Positions 1-5,327 of a stretch of DNA of 8,271 nt are shown piece after piece; the first letter of the stretch is position 1, and every line of letters begins with the position of its first letter. Made by a program: the position numbers and the translations under genes. The notes under the pieces are model-generated. The model did not search any database. It saw only the letters and a program-made list of their open reading frames with translations, and had not been told where the DNA came from. The stretch comes from Chloroflexota bacterium (GTDB lineage: Bacteria; Chloroflexota; Dehalococcoidia; Lucifugimonadales; Lucifugimonadaceae), in the NCBI GenBank assembly GCA_030831265.1, contig JAURLM010000101.1:1-8271 (forward strand). The letters are read 5' to 3'.

Positions 1-436
1 ACGAGCTGCCAGTGCGGGTATGGCCGTTCTCGGTTAGTTTGACCTGGAATTCCCAGACTCCTGCACGGTTAAATGCAGGCACGCCGGTATAAACGCCGCT
101 CCTGATGGGCCATGACCGCCACGTCACTTCGGGGAGTGGCTTGAAGTCAGCGTCGTCGAGGTGTCGATACCTGAAGACGAGGTCTCGTGCGCGGTCTTCG
201 AGGATCGTGTCCTGGCTGCCAGCCAGCATGACGATCATGGGGATACGTTTGTCATTAATGTCAACGTCACGCGCTAGCAGCAGGACGGACAGGCTGTCTT
301 CGGCAGATTGCGCCGCTGTGGCGATTACATCCGATTTGTTGCCAGGGGTGCCGCTGCTGCACGCCGTCAGCAGCAACAGGAATGTCGCTACAAGTGTGCA
401 GATGATGAAGACGTTTACGAGGCGCGAAAGTTTCAC
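1..436 (-). CDS. Lipoprotein of unknown function, 5' part only (runs off the left edge)
   Basis: Reading the minus strand from a GTG at 436-434 gives 145 uninterrupted codons to the window edge with no stop. The N-terminus is a textbook lipoprotein signal: basic start (VKLSRL), hydrophobic stretch about residues 7-23, and lipobox LTAC with Cys26, followed by SSG. The mature protein should be anchored by a lipid outside the cytoplasmic membrane. A GGAG at 448-445 lies 8 nt upstream and supports this start over an in-frame GTG at 478. Residues 84-135 look like a beta-rich, immunoglobulin-like domain; the stretch GVYTGVPAFNRAGVWEFQV (114-132) resembles the end strands of FixH/YtkA-like domains. 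From memory, such domains sometimes precede a thioredoxin or SCO1-like domain in Chloroflexota lipoproteins, so the missing C-terminus could carry one; this is inference. The gene lies 86 nt downstream of the PTER-like gene on the same strand. That it is a lipoprotein is fairly sure; its role is not known. Confidence 0.75.
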   Translation of the reverse strand, partial: MKLSRLVNVFIICTLVATFLLLLTACSSGTPGNKSDVIATAAQSAEDSLSVLLLARDVDINDKRIPMIVMLAGSQDTILEDRARDLVFRYRHLDDADFKPLPEVTWRSWPIRSGVYTGVPAFNRAGVWEFQVKLTENGHTRTGSS

Positions 437-444
437 CGGGTGAT

Positions 445-448
445 CTCC
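445..448 (-). promoter_or_regulatory. Ribosome binding site of the lipoprotein gene
   Basis: The minus strand reads GGAG here, 8 nt before the GTG at 436. It decides the start of the lipoprotein gene, which begins with GTG and whose signal peptide would be spoiled by starting at the upstream in-frame GTG (478). Confidence 0.6.
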
Positions 449-502
449 AGCAGGATTTGCACTGAGTCTGACGGCCACAACAAACCGTACGCAATGCGCA
501 GG

Positions 503-531
503 TCTATAGTTTCAGGTTACGGTCAGTTGAA
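503..531 (-). promoter_or_regulatory. Weak candidate promoter for the lipoprotein gene
   Basis: On the minus strand TTCAAC (531-526) and TATAGA (508-503) are separated by 17 nt, a sigma70-like arrangement with 3/6 and 4/6 matches. The -35 part overlaps the last codons of the PTER-like gene. It would start transcription about 60 nt before the GTG. The match is poor enough that it may be chance. Confidence 0.2.
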
Positions 532-1614
532 CGTCAGCATTCGCGTCGGGTTATCTACCAGGACCATGCGGATGTCTTCTTCGTGCATGCCTCGGGCGCG
601 CATTCTCGGGATGATCCGGGTTGGAATGTGGTCGTAACCGTGGCCACCGTAACGTTTCAGCCGGTGTTTCGAGCACACGTCATGGGCGAGTAGCACCTGT
701 TTGCTACGTCCCTCGCCGACCAGGTATTCGATTTGCTCGATACGTTCGTGGTCAGCCGGCATGTAGGTGTCTACAGCGAGCGGGTAGTGGGATTCGTCGT
801 GGCCGAAAAGGTCCAGGTTCAAGTAGGCCCCTGTGGCGGCGACTTCCGCAAGTATTCCGCGGTCGTAGATAGTGCGTTCGATGTGGCCCATCACTGTTCG
901 GCGGAGGTCACCACCCCACTTTTCGACTGCGTTCAACAGTTCCAGCGGGGCACGCTGGTCGCGGCCGGGGTGGATGAGCAGTGGTGCGCCGGTTTCACGC
1001 TGGGCTGCGACGGCGGCTTCGAGAACCTTCTTCTCGTTGTCCGTCCACGGCCATGAGCAGCCGATTTCGCCGATGATCCCGGAGCGAATTCCTGTGGAGT
1101 CAACGCCATCGTCAATATCCTTGATGATCGACCGTGCTACTTCATCTACCGATGCTTTGCGCAGCCAATCGGAGTGGGTCTTGTCGATGTAGTAGCCCGA
1201 ACCCATCACGATGTTGAGCCCGGTTGCGCGGGATATGCGGAGGAGCGCCTGTGGGTCACGGCCAATGCCGACGGATGTCACATCTACGAGAGTTGTGCCT
1301 CCTGCCCGGAAGTAGTCCTGTACCTCTGCTATGGCAGTCGGTTCGTCCAGCAGTAGCAGATTGTCCCGGTTGCTGGTCCAGTTGTAGCGCACCCACCACA
1401 GGTTCTCCATGGACAATGGCTGATCCATCATTCCGCGCTGGCTGGCTGCGGAAGGTTCAGTCAGAACCGTCGTGAAGTCGATGAGCAGGTGTTCGTGCGT
1501 CAGCGCGACTCCGACCTTCGCCGATTCGATCGGCCCCTGTACGGTCAGGACTTTGCGTGCGGCACGATGCTTGGGGACGGGATGTGATGGTGAGGTCATA
1601 ACTTCCGGGGCCAT
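523..1614 (-). CDS. PTER-like phosphotriesterase-family metal-dependent amidohydrolase
   Basis: A 363-residue binuclear-metal TIM-barrel hydrolase of the phosphotriesterase (PTE) family. The expected ligands are visible: H40 and H42 (THEH), a bridging glutamate E183 in IGEIGCSWP, H215 (LLIHPGR), H244 (MGHIERT) and D312 (LLAHD). True phosphotriesterases carry a carboxylated lysine where E183 sits; glutamate there marks the PTE-homology/PTER branch. The GEIGCSWP signature, the DLFG...HY stretch, and the C-terminal YGGHGY and NP(T/K)xxLTF region closely match animal PTER (about 349 residues), recently described as an N-acetyltaurine hydrolase. The likely chemistry is therefore hydrolysis of an amide or ester such as an N-acyl amino acid; the actual substrate cannot be read from sequence. 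No signal peptide, so probably cytoplasmic. The ATG at 1614 has no clear ribosome site; the in-frame ATG at 1599 (Met6) has GGAAG only 2 nt upstream, and family similarity starts near residue 20, so the start is uncertain by five codons. It lies 154 nt after the IMPase gene on the same strand. Confidence 0.9.
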   Translation of the reverse strand: MAPEVMTSPSHPVPKHRAARKVLTVQGPIESAKVGVALTHEHLLIDFTTVLTEPSAASQRGMMDQPLSMENLWWVRYNWTSNRDNLLLLDEPTAIAEVQDYFRAGGTTLVDVTSVGIGRDPQALLRISRATGLNIVMGSGYYIDKTHSDWLRKASVDEVARSIIKDIDDGVDSTGIRSGIIGEIGCSWPWTDNEKKVLEAAVAAQRETGAPLLIHPGRDQRAPLELLNAVEKWGGDLRRTVMGHIERTIYDRGILAEVAATGAYLNLDLFGHDESHYPLAVDTYMPADHERIEQIEYLVGEGRSKQVLLAHDVCSKHRLKRYGGHGYDHIPTRIIPRMRARGMHEEDIRMVLVDNPTRMLTFN

Positions 1615-1654
1615 GTGCAGCGGTCTGCTGCAGTTTGCAGGTTTCGATTATGTG

Positions 1655-1669
1655 TCAGCCCGTGGCTGA
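1655..1669. other. Small hairpin in the PTER-like gene leader
   Basis: TCAGCC and GGCTGA form a perfect 6-bp inverted repeat around a 3-nt loop, about 40 nt before the PTER-like start. No T-run follows on either strand, so it is not a classical terminator. It could be a weak leader structure or chance. Confidence 0.2.
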
Positions 1670-1729
1670 AGGCGGGCGCAGTTTATATCAGGAAGCGCAG
1701 TGTATGCCGCATGGCAACGGCGTTATCTG

Positions 1730-1763
1730 TGCATGTTGCAGCGAAAAACAGGCTCAACTTGCA
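1730..1763. other. Imperfect inverted repeat just after the IMPase stop codon
   Basis: TGCATGTTG (1730-1738) and CAACTTGCA (1755-1763) pair over 9 positions with one mismatch and a 16-nt loop. The repeat starts 5 nt beyond the IMPase stop on the minus strand, where a terminator or mRNA-stabilising 3' hairpin would sit. The only T-run on that strand is inside the loop, so rho-independent termination is not well supported. The rest of the 154-nt gap shows no gene; TATAAA on the minus strand (1687-1682) has no matching -35 element. Confidence 0.25.
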
Positions 1764-1768
1764 TGACA

Positions 1769-2719
1769 TTAGCTGGTGACGTTCCGCCATGCACGCCTGA
1801 GCAGGCCGGGACGCCTCTTTGGTGTCAGGTTCGTCGACACGAACTTTGCGGTGGTGTGCGAGGAAGAGAGAATGTTGCCCTTCCATGACCGCATCTGCTT
1901 GAACGCATCCGGCTCTTTCGTGAAGAACTGCTGCCAGCCGGTGATCTCACGCCAGCCATTCGGACCCGGCGTCATGCTCACGCCACCTGCCTCACGGACA
2001 AGAACCAGTCCTGCAGCGTAGTCCCAAACACTGGAATAGCCGTTTAACGCGTATTGCATGGAACCGGTTGCGACCATCATCATCTCGTAGCAGGTGCTCC
2101 CGGTCATTCGCAGTTCACCAAGGTTTCCCTGCAGCGGCTTTTCAATATCGAATGATCCGCGCAGACCGCCCGGCACTGCGGCAAGCCTGCCGGCTTCTGG
2201 TACGCCTTCGCCTTTGGCTCCGTTCACGCGTACCCGTGTGCCATCCATCCATGTGCCATTGCCTGACCGAGCGTGGATGAGCGCGTAGCCCTTCTCGCCC
2301 GGCCACGGTGTCCAGATTGCCCCGGCCACCGAAACTCCCCGGTAGAGCAGTCCGACGGAAACTGCGTGAGTGGTAGAGCCGTTTACGAAATTCTTGGTGC
2401 CGTCTATGGGGTCGATGGCCCAGACAAAATCTTCCGGTGGAGGCTCATTTTCAGGAGGGTCTTCTTCACCGAGTATCTGGTGATCCGGGAACCGTTCTTC
2501 GATCATCGAGACGATGAGGTTCTGCGATGCTTTGTCGACATCCGTGACAATGTCCACGCCATCACGATCAGCCTTTTGCATCACCTCCAACGGTCCACCG
2601 AACCGTTCTGAAATGAACGCCCCCGCTGCAGTCACGGCGCGAACAGCCAGTTGTTCCGCAGCCTGCAACGTCACATCATCTGGTAGTTCAGCCGCAGATT
2701 GTTGCTTCTGTTCAGTCAA
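1769..2719 (-). CDS. Inositol monophosphatase-family phosphatase
   Basis: A 316-residue member of the Mg2+-dependent, lithium-sensitive IMPase superfamily, which removes phosphate from small molecules (inositol-1-phosphate, histidinol phosphate, fructose-1,6-bisphosphate or PAP, depending on the subgroup). All core motifs are present in order: DIVTDVD (56-62), GEE (84-86), DPIDGTKNF (103-111) and WDYAAG (232-237), so the metal-binding and catalytic residues appear intact. The substrate cannot be assigned from motifs alone. The start is a TTG (2719-2717), supported by AGAGGA 7 nt upstream; no ATG lies near it. The protein is longer than the usual 250-275 residues, with a Pro/Glu-rich loop after GEE (DPPENEPPPED), extra residues near 255-275, and a basic C-terminal tail (TPKRRPGLLRRAW). 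No signal peptide, so cytoplasmic. It is divergently oriented to htpX. HisN or a general sugar phosphatase are alternatives. Confidence 0.92.
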   Translation of the reverse strand: MTEQKQQSAAELPDDVTLQAAEQLAVRAVTAAGAFISERFGGPLEVMQKADRDGVDIVTDVDKASQNLIVSMIEERFPDHQILGEEDPPENEPPPEDFVWAIDPIDGTKNFVNGSTTHAVSVGLLYRGVSVAGAIWTPWPGEKGYALIHARSGNGTWMDGTRVRVNGAKGEGVPEAGRLAAVPGGLRGSFDIEKPLQGNLGELRMTGSTCYEMMMVATGSMQYALNGYSSVWDYAAGLVLVREAGGVSMTPGPNGWREITGWQQFFTKEPDAFKQMRSWKGNILSSSHTTAKFVSTNLTPKRRPGLLRRAWRNVTS

Positions 2720-2726
2720 GACTCAA

Positions 2727-2732
2727 TCCTCT
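2727..2732 (-). promoter_or_regulatory. Ribosome binding site that fixes the TTG start of the IMPase gene
   Basis: The minus strand reads AGAGGA at 2732-2727, 7 nt before the TTG at 2719. This good match is the main reason for accepting a TTG start. Confidence 0.65.
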
Positions 2733-2787
2733 TGCCGTTCCAGGCCGTACGTCATTGCGTGGCAGCATTTGTGCTGGTGCTGTTCGG

Positions 2788-2815
2788 TTGAACTGCACCG
2801 ACTGTGCGATAGAAT
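2788..2815 (+). promoter_or_regulatory. Probable sigma70-type promoter of the htpX-pspAB operon
   Basis: TTGAAC (2788-2793) and TAGAAT (2810-2815) are separated by 16 nt; the -10 element matches TATAAT at 5 of 6 bases and the -35 matches TTGACA at 4 of 6. Transcription would begin near 2822, about 80 nt before the chosen htpX start. A perfect inverted repeat GCAC-N5-GTGC (2795-2807) fills most of the spacer, and GTTC-N4-GAAC (2782-2793) overlaps the -35; either could be an operator, but both are short. Confidence 0.5.
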
Positions 2816-2892
2816 TTCAAATATACGGTATCGTCTTCTTGCGGACACCATAACGGTGAATTACGACCAAGTGTGACGGGGCCGACTGAATC

Positions 2893-2896
2893 GGAG
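2893..2896 (+). promoter_or_regulatory. Ribosome binding site of htpX
   Basis: GGAG lies 6 nt before a TTG (2903) and 12 nt before an ATG (2909), both in frame. It argues against the farther upstream GTG at 2873, which has no comparable site at proper spacing. Confidence 0.5.
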
Positions 2897-2902
2897 ATTC
2901 AA

Positions 2903-3826
2903 TTGACCATGTACGGCGTCCGAAAGTTCAAGCGTGACTCAGGTCTTGTGACCCGCATGTACTTCACCATGTTCATGCTGGGTGTGCTGTATGCGATCTT
3001 CGCTATGGTCCTGTGGGCTCTGTCATTCCCGATCATCTTCATAGGCGCTATTGTCGGCGGCATGGCACTCTTCCAGTACTACATGTCAGACAAGCTGATT
3101 CTCTGGGGCTCTGGCTCAAAACTGGTTACGGCTGAACAAGAACCAGAACTGCACCGCATGATTAACCGCCTTGCCGTCCGGGCTGGCATGCCCATGCCAA
3201 AAGTGGCGATCATGAACACCCACGTCCCGAACGCCTTTGCGACCGGGCGAAACCCGAACAATGCCCTCGTGGCGGTGACAGTTGGCATACGGGAGCGGCT
3301 CACGGAACGTGAACTGGAAGCCGTGCTCAGTCACGAACTCGCTCATGTCCGCAATAGGGACATGCGTGTGCTGGCGATAGGTAACTTCCTTGTGACCATG
3401 ACCAGCTTCCTGATGACGATGCTGTTCTGGAGCATGTTGTTTGGCGGTTTTGGCGGTCATAGGGATAGGAACAATAATGGCGGGGCAATCATGCTGGTCT
3501 ACCTCGTCACCATCATCGTCTATTTCATAGGCCAGCTTCTTGTGCTTGCCCTGACTCGCTACCGTGAATACGGTGCAGACCATTCAGGTGCAGAGATTTG
3601 TGGTGATCCCGCATCACTGGCCTCTGCTCTTGAGAAGATTAGCGGGGTAATGGCGCATATCCCTAGTGAGGACCTGCGTAAACTCCAGACGGCGAACGCT
3701 TTCCTGGTAATTCCAGTTGCGTTGACCGGTGGGGTTGGTAGCCTGTTCTCCACACACCCGCGCATTGAAGATCGCATTCGCCGACTGCGAGAACTTGAAC
3801 AACGCATGTCGTTCGGACTCAGGTAA
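2903..3826 (+). CDS. htpX: Membrane zinc metalloprotease HtpX (peptidase M48)
   Basis: HtpX is an integral-membrane protease that cleaves misfolded or damaged membrane proteins as part of envelope quality control. Counting from the TTG at 2903 (307 residues), two membrane segments lie near residues 20-40 and 42-61, and two more hydrophobic stretches near 159-183 and 195-217. The zinc site is clear: HELAH at 144-148 gives two histidines and the catalytic glutamate, and E222 in REYGAD is the third ligand. PNAFATG (109-115) is another family hallmark. The start is ambiguous among GTG 2873, TTG 2903 and ATG 2909; the GGAG at 2893 favours 2903 or 2909, and family similarity starts at the KRDSGL stretch just after. 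Length fits the family (about 280-320). The gene ends 15 nt before pspAB, and its TAA stop overlaps the AAGGAG that serves pspAB, so the two are very likely co-transcribed from the promoter at 2788-2815. Confidence 0.95.
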   Translation: MTMYGVRKFKRDSGLVTRMYFTMFMLGVLYAIFAMVLWALSFPIIFIGAIVGGMALFQYYMSDKLILWGSGSKLVTAEQEPELHRMINRLAVRAGMPMPKVAIMNTHVPNAFATGRNPNNALVAVTVGIRERLTERELEAVLSHELAHVRNRDMRVLAIGNFLVTMTSFLMTMLFWSMLFGGFGGHRDRNNNGGAIMLVYLVTIIVYFIGQLLVLALTRYREYGADHSGAEICGDPASLASALEKISGVMAHIPSEDLRKLQTANAFLVIPVALTGGVGSLFSTHPRIEDRIRRLRELEQRMSFGLR

Positions 3827-3841
3827 GGAGACAGTAGTCGT

Positions 3842-4450
3842 TTGGTATTGGCTCGTCTGTTTGGAAAACGTCCCCCGGACAGGACCGATTGGTCTGTTAT
3901 GTCAACCATCATCCGTGCCGAACAACGCCTCATGGCTCGTGGCGAGATCAGCCCGTCACGGCGTGCAGGCCTGATATTTCGGAACGATGAGTCATTACCG
4001 TTTCTCCGCGACCTGAAACAAGAGCTTGACCCGATTCTTTACACGGGCCCCGGCGCGACAAAGACCGCGTTCGAGCTACATGATGAACCAGAAAGCGGGA
4101 TGCGCTGGATTGTCATGGAGGACGGTGATTTTTCGGATCTTGTCTCTTCTGTTTACACAGTGGGCAACGCAATGGGCGCGAACGGGGCATCCGGGAACCT
4201 GCTTGCCGCCGTGTTCCAGCTTTATTTCACCGGAGCCGTGGATGACAGCTCTTTCCGTTCCGGGTTGCGGACGTACTGGATCTACCGCTACGACCTGAAG
4301 TCGTTCTACCCGTTCGTTCCGACCGGGGACGCTGTGGGTGATCGGGATCGCCCAACGGAAGTGTCGTTGTCATCGAGGGCACGTCGGCAGGGGATGTCGA
4401 TAGAACGGAACATGGAAGAGTGGCGCGGGCTCTGGGGCATACCGTTCTGA
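3842..4450 (+). CDS. pspAB: PspA-associated protein PspAB
   Basis: A 202-residue soluble protein that I recognise as PspAB, a partner protein of the phage-shock (PspA) envelope-stress system often encoded next to htpX in Actinobacteria and related phyla. Conserved family stretches are DFSDLVSSVYTVG (96-108), YWIYRYDLKSFYPFVP (145-160, the most diagnostic) and the C-terminal WRGLWGIPF (194-202). The N-terminal LARLFGK resembles the usual LLDxLFG opening. Its biochemical activity is not established; no catalytic motif, signal peptide or membrane segment is visible. The start is TTG at 3842, 11 nt after AAGGAG (3825-3830), and an in-frame stop (the htpX TAA) prevents any earlier start; the ATG at 3899 would cut off the conserved opening. 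No pspA gene is present in the window. Assignment is from remembered family similarity plus gene context. Confidence 0.85.
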   Translation: MVLARLFGKRPPDRTDWSVMSTIIRAEQRLMARGEISPSRRAGLIFRNDESLPFLRDLKQELDPILYTGPGATKTAFELHDEPESGMRWIVMEDGDFSDLVSSVYTVGNAMGANGASGNLLAAVFQLYFTGAVDDSSFRSGLRTYWIYRYDLKSFYPFVPTGDAVGDRDRPTEVSLSSRARRQGMSIERNMEEWRGLWGIPF

Positions 4451-4484
4451 TTTCCTCAAGACAGCGAATACACGGCCCGCAGAT

Positions 4485-5102
4485 ATGACATCTTCTACAT
4501 CTCAGGCCGAACCGGGCACAGCCGTCGCTGTGCTGGCCGCTCCGGGTGAGTCACCCGCTGATTACTTTTACGTTGTCACACACGGTGAAGGCGTTGCTGT
4601 AGCTGTCGAACACGACGATAACGTCCCTGGTGAAGCGGGCGCGTTGTTGGTCATTGGCATCGAGGCGTTCGACGGGAAGGTTCCGCATGTGCTGGCACAG
4701 GCACTTGAGCTCGGAATGCCTGTGTTGGGAGTTGGCTGGGGGATGCATGCGGTCAACGTTGCGCTTGGCGGGAGGATGCCTGTCGCAGTGGATGGCCAGG
4801 CGGGCGAACCGGGCAAGATCATGGCTTTCATATCCCCCGGCGGAAAGCTGTCCTACACCATCACCGGTTCAGGCTGGGTAAGCGTTCCGTTCAGCAACGC
4901 GGCTGGATTAAAACCTGCTCACCTTGCACCCGGCATGATGGCTTCCTGCTACCGGGAAGACGGTTTCGTGGCGGCGATAGAGAAGCCGGGGCGGAACTGG
5001 GTTATTGGCGTGCAGTGGAACGCCCACGAGATCGACGCCATGCCTTCGAACTTCGACAACCTGCTGCTGGCGCTGGTGGAGCGTGCTACGGGCGTTCAGT
5101 GA
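4485..5102 (+). CDS. Class I glutamine-amidotransferase-like protein lacking the catalytic triad
   Basis: A 205-residue protein with the class I glutamine amidotransferase / peptidase C26 (PuuD-like) fold. The nucleophile-elbow region reads PVLGVGWGMHAVNVALGG (79-96), plainly matching the family's PxLGxCRGxQxxNVxxGG, but the nucleophile cysteine is Gly84 (codon GGC at 4734, one base from TGC). The C-terminal GVQWHPE motif is GVQWNAHE (175-182): the catalytic histidine is Asn179 and the glutamate position is His181 (or Glu182 if shifted by one). Glutaminase or gamma-glutamyl hydrolase activity is therefore unlikely; a binding or regulatory role is more plausible. It is also shorter than typical PuuD proteins (about 240-250). 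The reading frame is open and intact, so it does not look like a decayed gene. The ATG follows pspAB by 34 nt with no evident ribosome site, and no other in-frame start exists between the genes. It may be the third gene of the htpX operon. Function unknown. Confidence 0.8.
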   Translation: MTSSTSQAEPGTAVAVLAAPGESPADYFYVVTHGEGVAVAVEHDDNVPGEAGALLVIGIEAFDGKVPHVLAQALELGMPVLGVGWGMHAVNVALGGRMPVAVDGQAGEPGKIMAFISPGGKLSYTITGSGWVSVPFSNAAGLKPAHLAPGMMASCYREDGFVAAIEKPGRNWVIGVQWNAHEIDAMPSNFDNLLLALVERATGVQ

Positions 5103-5186
5103 GCCGCAGCGAGGCATTTAGGGCGAATGTGCCTCACGCGGGTGTACGCGTGCGGGGAAAGGCGTAAGATTGAACGCGCACTCGTT

Positions 5187-5216
5187 TTGAGCGTTCCCGT
5201 TGCATCCCGCTATTCT
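5187..5216 (+). promoter_or_regulatory. Candidate gyrA promoter in the 225-nt gap
   Basis: TTGAGC (5187-5192) and TATTCT (5211-5216) are spaced by 18 nt, each matching 4 of 6 consensus bases. A run of seven T follows (5216-5222). The predicted start would leave a leader of about 105 nt before gyrA. The gap 5103-5327 holds no convincing gene; a 61-codon ORF at 5127-5312 has no ribosome site or recognisable content. Confidence 0.3.
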
Positions 5217-5327
5217 TTTTTTAACGCTGAGAGCCAGAGAATCCTCACAGTCTGCAATATCGAAATGGTTAGCTGTGTTCGCGACGGCGGACTCAAACTG
5301 CAAAACCGGTAAGGCCGGGAGTCAAGA

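Noticed and set aside
308..637. 109-codon plus-strand ORF and similar ORFs over 105-872
   Set aside because: Shadows of the lipoprotein and PTER-like genes on the other strand; no signal, domain or ribosome site.
1682..1687. TATAAA on the minus strand as a -10 box for the PTER-like gene
   Set aside because: No -35-like element at 16-18 nt; the nearest TTGCCA is 24 nt away.
3116..3583. 155-codon minus-strand ORF opposite htpX
   Set aside because: Antisense to a clearly conserved HtpX coding region including HELAH; no recognisable protein features.
4734..4736. Treating the amidotransferase-like gene as a pseudogene
   Set aside because: The frame is full and uninterrupted, fold motifs are kept, and three separate catalytic positions are changed without other damage, which fits a maintained pseudoenzyme better than decay.
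5172..5222. Terminator before gyrA: GAACGC/GCGTTC repeat and downstream T7
   Set aside because: The stem is 6 bp with a 13-nt loop and the T-run lies about 19 nt beyond it, too far for intrinsic termination.
5127..5312. 61-codon plus-strand ORF between the amidotransferase-like gene and gyrA
   Set aside because: No ribosome site, composition unlike the neighbours, and it overlaps the candidate gyrA promoter and T-run.
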